From Ignavibacteria bacterium UBA2360 (GTDB taxonomy: Bacteria; Bacteroidota; Ignavibacteria; Tepidaquicellales; OLB5): a DNA stretch of 64,000 nucleotides. Below, one piece after another: positions 44,432-53,102 of the stretch. The translations under genes were made by a program, and so were the position numbers. The stretch covers positions 62,001-126,000 of the forward strand of contig DDTQ01000002.1 of NCBI GenBank assembly GCA_002344125.1, in the 5' to 3' direction. The notes under the pieces were generated by a model. The model had not been told where the DNA came from. It saw only the letters and a list, made by a program, of their open reading frames with translations, and ran no database searches. Within the stretch, counting starts at the first letter, position 1; the number at the start of each line of letters is the position of its first letter.

Positions 44432-46189
44432 ATGATACACAAATTTGATGTTGTAATTGTAGGCGCCGGAGGCGCCGGCTTGCGCGCTGCTGTTGAAATT
44501 CCCAAAGGAAGTTCATGCGCTGTCATATCCAAAGTATTCCCAACCCGCTCCCACACCGGAACGGCGCAGGGAGGCGTTTGCGCGGCTCTTTCAAACGAAG
44601 AGCAGGATTCATGGCTTAACCACGCCTTCGATACCGTAAAGGGCTCTGATTACCTGGGTGACCAGGATGCCATAGAAATTATGTGCCAGGATGCGCCAAG
44701 AGCTATCATTGAGCTTGAACACATGGGCATGCCGTTTTCCAGAACAAAGGAAGGCAAAATTGCGCAGCGCAGGTTTGGCGGGCACACAAAACCCGAAGAT
44801 CCAAATGATCCCAATTCCAAACGCGTACCGGTAATGCGCTCATGTTACTCCGCTGATAGAACCGGCCACGTTATGCTGCAAACCCTGTATGAAAATTGCG
44901 TAAAAAATAATGTAAAATTCTATTCAGAATATTTCCTTACTGATCTTATTATTGAAGATGGTATCTGCAAAGGTTTAACCGCCATAGATATGGCTACATC
45001 AGAAATTCATACATTCCAGGCGAAAGCTATTATGTTCGCGACCGGCGGTTACGGCAGGGCTTTCAGGATAACCTCCAACGCTCACGTTGGCACGGGCGAT
45101 GGCTGCGCATTGGTTTACAAAGCCGGCTTGCCCCTTGAAGATATGGAATTCTACCAGTTCCACCCTACCGGCCTGTGGCGCTTAGGTATTCTTGTCTCTG
45201 AAGCCGCGCGCGGCGAAGGCGGCATTTTACGCAATAACGCCGGCGAAAGATTTATGGAAGTTTACGCGCCCACGGTAAAAGATCTCGCGCCAAGAGATAT
45301 GGTATCACGAGCTATAATATCAGAAATTCGCGCTGGACGCGGTATATTGGGCAGCGATGGCACCCATTACATTAATCTTGATCTCACACATTTAGGCAAA
45401 AAAGTAATTGATGAGAAGATCCCTGAAATAACCGGCTTCGCAAGAACATATTTAGGCGTTGAGCCTACCAAAGAATCAGTGCCAATTCAGCCCACAGCGC
45501 ATTACGCAATGGGAGGAATTCCGACAAACTACGATACCGAAGTTTACGCGGATAATAGCGGCAAGCTTATTACCGGGTTCTACGCTGCAGGTGAGTGCGC
45601 CTGCGTGTCTGTCCACGGAGCCAACAGGCTTGGAACAAACTCATTGCTTGATATAGTTGTATTCGGCAGGCGCGGAGGAAAGAAGATCTCCGAATTCCTT
45701 GAGCACGCTGAGTATCATCCATTTAACACAGACCCCAAAGAAAAAACCCGTGAAATGATGAGCGGACTGCTTGCTCAAAGCGGCAGTGAAAAGATAGCTG
45801 AAATACGCAAAGAACTTCAGCAAAGCATGATGGATAAATGCGGCATCTTCCGCAATGAAAAAGATCTTGCTGAAAATAAAGAACTAATCAAACAGTTCCA
45901 GCAAAGATATAAGAACATCACCGTGCAGGATAAGAGCAAAGTATTTAACACCGATCTCATTGAAGCCATAGAGCTTGGTAACCTGCTTGATATTGCCGAG
46001 AGCATTAACGAAAGCGCTCTCAACAGGCAGGAATCACGCGGCGCGCACACCCGCGAAGATTTCCCCAAACGCGATGACGGTACCTGGATGAAACACACTT
46101 TCATAACCAAAAATGATTCCGGCGATCCTAAGATAGATTACAAACCTGTGGTGAAAACACAGTTTGAACCTATGGAAAGAAAATATTAA
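44432..46189 (+). CDS. sdhA: Succinate dehydrogenase flavoprotein subunit
   Basis: Catalytic subunit of succinate dehydrogenase/fumarate reductase, 585 residues. FAD-binding VVIVGAGGAGLRAA, the covalent FAD-linking His in PTRSHTGTAQGG, the active-site part DLAPRDMVSRAI, HYAMGGIPTN, and the C-terminal LGTNSLLDIVVFGR are visible. Length equals SdhA of enteric bacteria. sdhB follows after an 88-base gap holding a REP palindrome. A membrane anchor gene is not adjacent. Confidence 0.95.
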   Translation: MIHKFDVVIVGAGGAGLRAAVEIPKGSSCAVISKVFPTRSHTGTAQGGVCAALSNEEQDSWLNHAFDTVKGSDYLGDQDAIEIMCQDAPRAIIELEHMGMPFSRTKEGKIAQRRFGGHTKPEDPNDPNSKRVPVMRSCYSADRTGHVMLQTLYENCVKNNVKFYSEYFLTDLIIEDGICKGLTAIDMATSEIHTFQAKAIMFATGGYGRAFRITSNAHVGTGDGCALVYKAGLPLEDMEFYQFHPTGLWRLGILVSEAARGEGGILRNNAGERFMEVYAPTVKDLAPRDMVSRAIISEIRAGRGILGSDGTHYINLDLTHLGKKVIDEKIPEITGFARTYLGVEPTKESVPIQPTAHYAMGGIPTNYDTEVYADNSGKLITGFYAAGECACVSVHGANRLGTNSLLDIVVFGRRGGKKISEFLEHAEYHPFNTDPKEKTREMMSGLLAQSGSEKIAEIRKELQQSMMDKCGIFRNEKDLAENKELIKQFQQRYKNITVQDKSKVFNTDLIEAIELGNLLDIAESINESALNRQESRGAHTREDFPKRDDGTWMKHTFITKNDSGDPKIDYKPVVKTQFEPMERKY

Positions 46190-46202
46190 GAGCAGTCAGT
46201 AT

Positions 46203-46235
46203 AGTCATCCGATGACTTAAAGTCATCGGATGACT
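46203..46235. repeat. REP palindrome f, between sdhA and sdhB
   Basis: Arms AGTCATCCGATGACTT and AAGTCATCGGATGACT around one A; perfect 16-bp stem, 13 bases after the sdhA stop. Confidence 0.88.
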
Positions 46236-46277
46236 TAGTAAAAAATTAAAAGCAAAAAATTCTAAATTTTAAGCGAT

Positions 46278-46985
46278 ATGCAAGTAACATTTAAAATACT
46301 CAGATTTAATCCCGAAACGGACCAGGAACCTCATTTTGAGGAATACCGATTTGAAGGTCACGATAACATGACCGTGCTTGATTGCCTCCACAAAATAAAA
46401 TGGGAGCATGACGGCTCGCTTGCATTCAGGCGTTCCTGCGCTCACGGTATCTGCGGATCAGATGGTATGAGGATAAACGGCAGAAATCATCTTGCCTGCT
46501 CTACATTACTTAAGGATATCAACACCAAAAAGCCTGTAGTTATTGAGCCTCTTCCTTCGCTGCCAATTGTCAAAGATCTGATACTTGATATGACAGATTT
46601 CTACGAAAAGTATAAAGCTGTTAAGCCCTATCTTATCAATACAAGCCCTGTTTCAGAAGACAGCGAAAGATTACAATCCAACGAAGATGCCGAAAAGCTG
46701 TTTGAATCGGCTAAATGTATTTTATGCGCTTGCTGTACCACAAGCTGCCCAAGCACATGGACAAATAACAATTACATCGGACCCGCTGCGCTGTTAAAGG
46801 CATACAGGTTCGTTTTTGATACACGCGATGAAGCCGCTGATGAAAGACTTGATATCATAGATACACCGGACGGCATCTGGAGATGCCATACAATTTTCAA
46901 TTGTATAGAATCTTGCCCAAAAGAAATAAATATTACCTGGCATATTTCCCAGCTTAAAAAAGAACTTTCCAACAGGGAATTATAA
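46278..46985 (+). CDS. sdhB: Succinate dehydrogenase iron-sulfur subunit
   Basis: 235 residues with the three cluster sites of SdhB: [2Fe-2S] in RRSCAHGICGSDG and HLACSTL, [4Fe-4S] in CILCACCTTSCPS and [3Fe-4S] in CIESCPKEI. It passes electrons from the SdhA flavin to the membrane quinone. No sdhC or sdhD follows; the next gene is of unknown function. Confidence 0.95.
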   Translation: MQVTFKILRFNPETDQEPHFEEYRFEGHDNMTVLDCLHKIKWEHDGSLAFRRSCAHGICGSDGMRINGRNHLACSTLLKDINTKKPVVIEPLPSLPIVKDLILDMTDFYEKYKAVKPYLINTSPVSEDSERLQSNEDAEKLFESAKCILCACCTTSCPSTWTNNNYIGPAALLKAYRFVFDTRDEAADERLDIIDTPDGIWRCHTIFNCIESCPKEINITWHISQLKKELSNREL

Positions 46986-47018
46986 ACAGGTCACAGCTTA
47001 ATTTGGAATAAATTCCGC

Positions 47019-47025
47019 AAGGAGG
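47019..47025 (+). promoter_or_regulatory. Ribosome binding site of the 416-residue gene
   Basis: AAGGAGG, 11 bases before ATG 47037, one of the few complete Shine-Dalgarno sequences in the window. Confidence 0.45.
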
Positions 47026-47036
47026 ATTTAATTTTA

Positions 47037-48287
47037 ATGTTTCAGGATTTTGCGAAAAGGAAGTTCCGTGATTATATGTCAATGCTTGAATTTCCTGCCG
47101 GCAGAATTACATTTGAACGGATATGGAATTCAACGCTGCCGCCGTTCATTATCAGCTTTCTCGAAAATTACATACCCAAACACAACGCGCCCATTGATAA
47201 AAAGGATTTTGAGGAATTGCTTGATAAGGCTATAGTCTTCAATATCAATTATATCATCAAGCCCAAAAACACCCTGCTTAAATTTCTTTTTGGCGAGCTT
47301 GAAACAAGGCCGGCGGCATTTATACATAACCGTACAAAGTATTTCCAGTTCTACGGGTATTATATAACCAACATAGAGGATTTTATTGCGGTAAATTCTC
47401 TCGAAGTCGTCTCATACAACCAGATAGAACACCTGCTGAACGAAGTTAACCGGAACATTTACGAAGAAATATCCGGCCGCCAAAGCCAGGCGCACAGGAT
47501 GAACCTTGTTAAGCTGCTTTATTATTTCTTCCACGATCTCGGCGAAAATAACCCGATAAACATCAAACTGCCGCGAAAAATTCTTTCAGCGTATTTTGCT
47601 GATAAAGGTTACACCGAAATAAAGAAAAAGATTGACGGATTTTTCAGCGATGAAATATTCATACAGGAAGCCGTTGAACTTATGGATCCCGAAAACAAAA
47701 AGCTACCCAGGGATTCAGGCGAAAGCGGCATTACCGATGAACAAATAAGGCAGATAATTTCAAAAGCTAAAACAGATTTTATCAACAAAGAAAATGCTGA
47801 TAAAGAAATTGAAAGAATACTTAAGGCAGATGAACCACTTGAAGGAGATATTCCGCAGATAAACATCAAACTTATCCGCGAACAGGAGGCACTGCTTCGG
47901 GAGGAAGAAAAGAACACACTCGTAATTGATGAAGATATCTACTCAGATGACCTGCTCTTCGCTTCAAAGTTCAACCGCATTTCCCCGCCTGTACAGGTTA
48001 CAGGCGAAGAAAAGCGCAAAAGACAGATAGAAGACCTCTTCTGCGAAAGCTCATACAAAAAGAAGATCATCAAAAAAATATTCAGCAAAAATGAAGATGA
48101 GTTCAATGAAAAAGTGAACCAGATACTTGATAAAAACAGCTGGGATGAAGCGGTTAAGATCATTGAAGATCTCTATAGTAAAAAGAAAGTGAACTTCTAT
48201 TCTGATGCGGCTGTTAAGTTTGTGGATATCTTCCAAAACCATTTTATAAAAAATGATACATTGAACGGAAAGAATAAGGCAGTATAA
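47037..48287 (+). CDS. Hypothetical protein, 416 residues
   Basis: Not recognised. No signal peptide or membrane helix. About 190 residues at the start are aromatic and helical (RIWNSTLPPFIISFLENYI, YYFFHDLGENNP); the middle (about 215-310) is rich in Glu and Lys and looks coiled or disordered; the last 90 are helical and charged (KKKIIKKIFSKNEDEF). Start and stop are well marked: a full ribosome binding site precedes it, and its TAA is followed at once by the obg start. This tight link to a ribosome-assembly GTPase suggests co-expression, but no function can be named. Confidence 0.7.
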   Translation: MFQDFAKRKFRDYMSMLEFPAGRITFERIWNSTLPPFIISFLENYIPKHNAPIDKKDFEELLDKAIVFNINYIIKPKNTLLKFLFGELETRPAAFIHNRTKYFQFYGYYITNIEDFIAVNSLEVVSYNQIEHLLNEVNRNIYEEISGRQSQAHRMNLVKLLYYFFHDLGENNPINIKLPRKILSAYFADKGYTEIKKKIDGFFSDEIFIQEAVELMDPENKKLPRDSGESGITDEQIRQIISKAKTDFINKENADKEIERILKADEPLEGDIPQINIKLIREQEALLREEEKNTLVIDEDIYSDDLLFASKFNRISPPVQVTGEEKRKRQIEDLFCESSYKKKIIKKIFSKNEDEFNEKVNQILDKNSWDEAVKIIEDLYSKKKVNFYSDAAVKFVDIFQNHFIKNDTLNGKNKAV

Positions 48288-49298
48288 ATGCTTATAGATA
48301 GCGCGAAAATTACCATAAAAAGCGGCGATGGCGGCAGAGGATGTATAAGTTTCCGCAGGGAAAAATATGTGCCAAAAGGCGGTCCCAATGGCGGCGATGG
48401 AGGTAAAGGCGGAAATGTAGTGTTTAAAGCCGATAACTCACTGGCTACACTTATCGATTTCAGGTATAAAAGAACCTACCGCGCGCAAAACGGCACTCAC
48501 GGGCTTGGCGGCGATAAAACCGGAAAAAGCGGGCAGGATACGGTTATTCTTGTACCATGCGGCAGCATTATCAAAGATGCTGAATCGGGTTATATACTCG
48601 CTGATCTTATTGAAAACGGCGATGAATTTCTCGCACTGAAAGGCGGCAAGGGCGGCAGAGGCAATGCAAGGTTCGCAACATCAACTAACCAGGCGCCAAG
48701 AATTGCTGAACCCGGGATTAAAGGCGAAGAAAAAGAAATTGAAATTGAGCTGAAGCTCATTGCTGATGTTGGACTGGTTGGTTTACCCAACGCGGGGAAA
48801 TCCACTCTCATTTCCAAAATTTCCGCGGCGAAACCTAAAATAGCAGACTACCCGTTTACTACACTTCAGCCTAACCTGGGTATTGTTAGATATAAAGATT
48901 ACCAGAGCTTTGTGGTTGCTGATATTCCGGGGCTTATAGAAGGCGCGCATACAGGCAAAGGTCTTGGCATACGATTCCTGAAACATATTGAGCGTACCAA
49001 GGTACTTGTATTCCTGCTTGATGCGACACTTATTCCCTACAAGAAGAATAAAAAAGAAGATTATGATATTCTGGTAAATGAACTCAAAAGCTACGATGAA
49101 AAACTGCTTGAAAAACCGAAGCTGATCTGCTTCAGCAAGATAGATAGTTTAACACCTGAGCAGGTTAAAGGACTTTCAAAGATACGTTTCCCTAAAGGCA
49201 AAAGCAAAGAGAAAGTCATAGTGATGAACATATCTTCAATTTCAGGTGAAAACCTGCCTGCCCTGCTTGATGAACTGTGGATGCTTCTGCACCCCTGA
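48288..49298 (+). CDS. obg: GTPase Obg/CgtA
   Basis: Ribosome-assembly GTPase of 336 residues. The Gly-rich OBG domain (KSGDGGRGCISFRREK, GGPNGGDGGKGGN) fills about 1-158; the G domain has G1 GLPNAGKST, G3 DIPGLIEGAH, G4 FSKID and G5 SSIS. No long C-terminal extension. The ATG directly follows the stop of the preceding gene. Confidence 0.96.
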   Translation: MLIDSAKITIKSGDGGRGCISFRREKYVPKGGPNGGDGGKGGNVVFKADNSLATLIDFRYKRTYRAQNGTHGLGGDKTGKSGQDTVILVPCGSIIKDAESGYILADLIENGDEFLALKGGKGGRGNARFATSTNQAPRIAEPGIKGEEKEIEIELKLIADVGLVGLPNAGKSTLISKISAAKPKIADYPFTTLQPNLGIVRYKDYQSFVVADIPGLIEGAHTGKGLGIRFLKHIERTKVLVFLLDATLIPYKKNKKEDYDILVNELKSYDEKLLEKPKLICFSKIDSLTPEQVKGLSKIRFPKGKSKEKVIVMNISSISGENLPALLDELWMLLHP

Positions 49299-49345
49299 GG
49301 CAGCATAAATTATTACTAAACTAAATTAAGATCTTCTCAATTCTG

Positions 49346-50128
49346 ATGAACTCAAAACCCAATATATTAGTATCAAACGATGACGGCATAGAAGCTCCCG
49401 GGCTGCAAAGACTTGTGGAAGAGCTTAAGACATTCGCCAATGTTTATGTATCCGCGCCATATACACAGCAAAGCGCAGTAGGGCACTCCATAACCATCTT
49501 TACACCGCTAAGAACATACGAGCATAAAAAAAACGGCAGCCTGTACGGCATTGCCGTTGAAGGAACACCGGCTGATGCGGTTAAAATAGGCGTACTTCAT
49601 TTCTTTAGGGATGTAAAGTTCGATCTGGTGGTTTCAGGTATTAACCACGGCGCAAATACCGCAATAAACATTATATATTCAGGCACGGTTTCAGCAGCTA
49701 CCGAAGGTACCATACTTGGAATACCTTCAATTGCAGTTTCACTTACCACATTTGATAATGTAGATTTCATTGAACCCGCCAAAATGGCTGCCGACATTAT
49801 AAAACAGATGTGGGAGGATGATAAGATAAACCTGCACGAAGGCACACTACTGAATATGAACATACCCAACCTTCCTGCCGCCGAAATTAAAGGGGTAAAG
49901 ATCACAAAACAAGGGAGATCTTACTGGAAAGATGGATTTGAAGTCAGAAAAGATCCGCATGGCAAAGAATATTACTGGCTAACAGGTAATATGGTTTACC
50001 GTGATGATTCCACCGAGTATGATGTAGCTGCCGTACAGAATAAGTACATTTCTGTTACGCCGCTGCATTTTGACCTTACTGATTACAGAACCTACGAAGA
50101 AATCAAAAACTGGAAACTAAACATCTAA
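49346..50128 (+). CDS. surE: 5'/3'-nucleotidase SurE
   Basis: Metal-dependent nucleotide phosphatase of 260 residues. N-terminal ILVSNDDGIEAPGL with the metal-binding Asp pair, SAVGHSIT, and VVSGINHGAN are hallmark segments. It is followed three bases later by an esterase gene; this and obg may form one transcript. Confidence 0.94.
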   Translation: MNSKPNILVSNDDGIEAPGLQRLVEELKTFANVYVSAPYTQQSAVGHSITIFTPLRTYEHKKNGSLYGIAVEGTPADAVKIGVLHFFRDVKFDLVVSGINHGANTAINIIYSGTVSAATEGTILGIPSIAVSLTTFDNVDFIEPAKMAADIIKQMWEDDKINLHEGTLLNMNIPNLPAAEIKGVKITKQGRSYWKDGFEVRKDPHGKEYYWLTGNMVYRDDSTEYDVAAVQNKYISVTPLHFDLTDYRTYEEIKNWKLNI

Positions 50129-50131
50129 ATT

Positions 50132-51148
50132 ATGAATAGCGAAGTCAGAGTTCTGGATCATACAAGCACTGTACTAAAGAACAATCCACTTAATGATCCG
50201 TTCAAAAGAAAAGTACTGGTTTACCTGCCGCCATCTTACAGTTCCGGCTCCAAAAGGTATCCCGTTATGTATTTGATCTCGGGATTCACCGGGTACGGAG
50301 CGCTCAATATGAATCTTGCTCCATTTTCAGAAAATATTCAGCAAAGGCTCGATAGACTTATAAAAACAAAGGCTATCAAAGAAATGATAGTTGTTATGCC
50401 GGACTGCTTCACCAAATACGGCGGCTCGCAGTATGTTAATTCCGCGGCGACCGGCAGGTATGAAGATTACATGGTGAAAGAAATTGTCCCGTTTGTTGAT
50501 GCCGGTTTCAGAACGCTGCCAAAGGCAGCATCCAGATGTATCATCGGCAAATCTTCAGGCGGTTACGGCGCAATGTGGCTTGCAATGCGCAATCCCGGTG
50601 TATTCGGGTTAATGGCCACACACTCAGGCGATTCCGCCTTTGAATACTGCTACATGGAACATTTCGCCGAGTTTATTGTACTGATACAAAAATACGGCAA
50701 GGGTCACAAAGCCGTCGAGAACTTCATCAAAACACAGATAAACAACAAACAGCCCAAGGGCAGCGATTTTCATAATATCATTAATACAATCGGAATGTCA
50801 GCGTGTTACTCACCAAACCCCGGAAGAAAAGAGTACAACTTTGATCTTCCATTTGATATTTACACAGGCGAAATTATTACTGAAGTGTGGAATAAATGGC
50901 TCAAGTTTGATCCGGCACGGATTGTTGCCAAATACAAAGCAAACCTGAAAAAACTCAAATACATATATGTTGATTGCGGTGTAAAGGATGAATTTAAGCT
51001 GCAGTCAGGTGCCAGGATATTCTGTGATAAACTGAAGAAGATCGGGGTTAAATACACACATCTTGAATTCAGTGGTGGTCACTTCAACGTGCAGTACCGT
51101 TACGATATCAGCTTTGCGGAAGTATCAAAACGGTTTTCGTACAAATAG
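50132..51148 (+). CDS. Esterase D-like alpha/beta hydrolase
   Basis: 338 residues without a signal peptide. Similar to the Esterase_D / enterochelin esterase family: a strand-rich start with KVLVYLPPSY, YPVMYLISGF, MIVVMPDC, the nucleophile Ser in CIIGKSSGGYGAM (about residue 137), and a final His in EFSGGHFNVQ. The substrate is unknown. It lies three bases after surE. Confidence 0.82.
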   Translation: MNSEVRVLDHTSTVLKNNPLNDPFKRKVLVYLPPSYSSGSKRYPVMYLISGFTGYGALNMNLAPFSENIQQRLDRLIKTKAIKEMIVVMPDCFTKYGGSQYVNSAATGRYEDYMVKEIVPFVDAGFRTLPKAASRCIIGKSSGGYGAMWLAMRNPGVFGLMATHSGDSAFEYCYMEHFAEFIVLIQKYGKGHKAVENFIKTQINNKQPKGSDFHNIINTIGMSACYSPNPGRKEYNFDLPFDIYTGEIITEVWNKWLKFDPARIVAKYKANLKKLKYIYVDCGVKDEFKLQSGARIFCDKLKKIGVKYTHLEFSGGHFNVQYRYDISFAEVSKRFSYK

Positions 51149-51155
51149 TATTCTC

Positions 51156-51734
51156 CTAATCAAGGAATAAAAAATACATCAGGGCGCCAAATCCAAGCTG
51201 GAGCGCTACTATGGAAATATTACCGATAAGGTTGTTATCCTTCTTTTTATCAAGTTCCGCAGGATCGCCGTATATATCAAAGTTCTTCTGATTTTTTGAT
51301 GCCTCTGATTTAAAATAAAATGCCGCAATCCCGCTTCCGGCTGTTACAAGCGAAGATAAAACTATCGGAAAAACTTTCCTCTTCGTTTCAAAGTGTGTAT
51401 TCTTATCCGCCTTCACAGGATTTATCAATAAATTCCTGCCTGAAGGCTTTAAAATATATTTTTTACTGAATATACCGCTGCTGTTTACTGTTTCAGATTC
51501 TTCTATGTAACCTTTATATTTTATTCTCAGAGTTTTAGGAAAAGTACTGTCGCTCCACATAAAATATAACGGGGTATTGCCGGTTAATTCATCATTAACA
51601 TATACAGCGGCATTCTGCGGGTATGAATCAATCAGATTATAATTGATCAATGCAGAATCAATTTCCTGCGCGTGCAAAATAGCCGGGCTGAGGAACAAAG
51701 CAAATACTAATATTTTAAAATTTCTTTTCAACAT
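51156..51734 (-). CDS. PEGA-domain membrane protein
   Basis: 192 residues with a signal peptide (PAILHAQ), a PEGA-like surface domain (YPQNAAVYVNDELTGNTPLYF shortened: the Asn-Ala-Val-Tyr-Val strand and Thr-Pro-Leu turn), a basic stretch and two helices near the end (about 125-145 and 168-188). PEGA domains occur in cell-surface proteins. The start overlaps the stop of the PQQ-propeller gene by 20 bases, which suggests coupled translation. Confidence 0.68.
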   Translation of the reverse strand: MLKRNFKILVFALFLSPAILHAQEIDSALINYNLIDSYPQNAAVYVNDELTGNTPLYFMWSDSTFPKTLRIKYKGYIEESETVNSSGIFSKKYILKPSGRNLLINPVKADKNTHFETKRKVFPIVLSSLVTAGSGIAAFYFKSEASKNQKNFDIYGDPAELDKKKDNNLIGNISIVALQLGFGALMYFLFLD

Positions 51735-52890
51735 TCCTGCTTGTAAAACAATACAGCATTTCATCTGCCGCTACAAATAGATATTCCTTCCAGACTACCG
51801 GTGATGTTTTCACTTTGTTTTCCAGCATACTTTTCCACAGCACCTTACCTGTCAAAGCATCAAGTGAATAAATATAGCTGTCATATGATGATACATAAAT
51901 ATAATTGCCTGAAACCACCGGGCTGGAAACAACTGCACCGTATGTTACGGCTTTCCAGCTTACTTCACCGCTTAACAGATTAAGCGAATAAATGCTGCCA
52001 TCAACACAGCCGGTAACAATGTTACCGTTGCCATCTATCGCTGAACCTGCTATCATTTTTGTATGCAGATTCACTTTCCAGTTGACTTTGCCTGTTTCAA
52101 GTTCTATTGAATAATAATTTGAATCATCACAACCCAAATAAGCATTCCCTTCGTATATCAGCGGAGTGGATATCACAGGTAACCCGGTCTCGATCTTCCA
52201 TTTTTCAGTACCCGCAGTAATATCTATTCCCATGATGTTGCCTTTATCATTGCCCAGTACAGCCGTACTACCGTTGACTGCGCAGGTTGAATGAACAGGT
52301 GACTTTGTATTGTACTTCCAGACTATTTTCCCGCTGGCTGATTCAAGTTTATAAAAACTTCCGTTCAAGTTGCTGAAGTAAACAAAACCTTCATGTAAAA
52401 TAGGTGATGTTTGTATATCTCCGTAGTTCTTCCGCCAGTTAATTTCACCTGAAACAAGGTTATACGATGCTATGGAATATTTTTTATCTCCGGCAAAAGT
52501 AAATATCACATCATTTCCAAGGATAAGCGGCGCAGTACTGCAATCCTTACCCAAAAATTTTAAGTTGCCAATTTTCCCGCCGGTATTTACATCAAACGTG
52601 AACAATTCACCCTGCAGAGCGTTAACAAATACAACCGCATCGCTTGCTGTTATTCCTGATGGCCCGACTCCGCCTTCCAGGTTATAATCCCACATTAAGT
52701 TAAGCGGTGGTGCAAGTATGAATTTAGATACATTTTGCTGCTGCGGTGAACCCCCGGCCATTAACCAGTCATCCGGGCTTACCGTTATTCTTTTATCCAC
52801 AGTTATACCTGAACATCCCGTTATGTAATAACAGATATTTAAATGGATCAATATCAGCAAAACGTATTTTAGAATATACTTCCCGGTCAT
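51715..52890 (-). CDS. PQQ-like beta-propeller lipoprotein
   Basis: 391 residues with a signal sequence ending in YYITGCSG, so Cys26 is the likely lipid site. The rest is a propeller of PQQ-type repeats, each with a segment like GSFYKLESASGKIVWKY or DSYIYSLDALTGKVLW. This is the plan of BamB, an assembly factor of the BAM complex, but also of other envelope proteins; identity with BamB is not proven. It heads a two-gene operon with the PEGA protein. Confidence 0.8.
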   Translation of the reverse strand: MTGKYILKYVLLILIHLNICYYITGCSGITVDKRITVSPDDWLMAGGSPQQQNVSKFILAPPLNLMWDYNLEGGVGPSGITASDAVVFVNALQGELFTFDVNTGGKIGNLKFLGKDCSTAPLILGNDVIFTFAGDKKYSIASYNLVSGEINWRKNYGDIQTSPILHEGFVYFSNLNGSFYKLESASGKIVWKYNTKSPVHSTCAVNGSTAVLGNDKGNIMGIDITAGTEKWKIETGLPVISTPLIYEGNAYLGCDDSNYYSIELETGKVNWKVNLHTKMIAGSAIDGNGNIVTGCVDGSIYSLNLLSGEVSWKAVTYGAVVSSPVVSGNYIYVSSYDSYIYSLDALTGKVLWKSMLENKVKTSPVVWKEYLFVAADEMLYCFTSRNVEKKF

Positions 52891-53000
52891 TTGTTAATTT
52901 AATAAACTATAATGTTTTTTAAAAGGGGGTAATTGGAAATTATTAATTTGAGAGTATCCGTTGCGAGCATACCGGTGGTTAGTTCAATCCAAAAAAAAGC

Positions 53001-53095
53001 GGGCTGTTTCAAAAGTACATTGTAATTCCCGTGAACAGGAACCATGAAAAATTTTGTCATAAAATTTTTCACATACAATTCTTTCGAAACAGCCC
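53001..53095. repeat. Branched inverted-repeat element after the M43 gene
   Basis: Outer arms GGGCTGTTTC (53001-53010) and GAAACAGCCC (53086-53095) enclose TGAAAAATTTT/AAAATTTTTCA (53045-53071, loop GTCAT) and a short TTCC/GGAA hairpin. It lies just after the M43 peptidase stop and may end or stabilise that transcript. Confidence 0.6.
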
Positions 53096-53102
53096 TGTAA
53101 TT

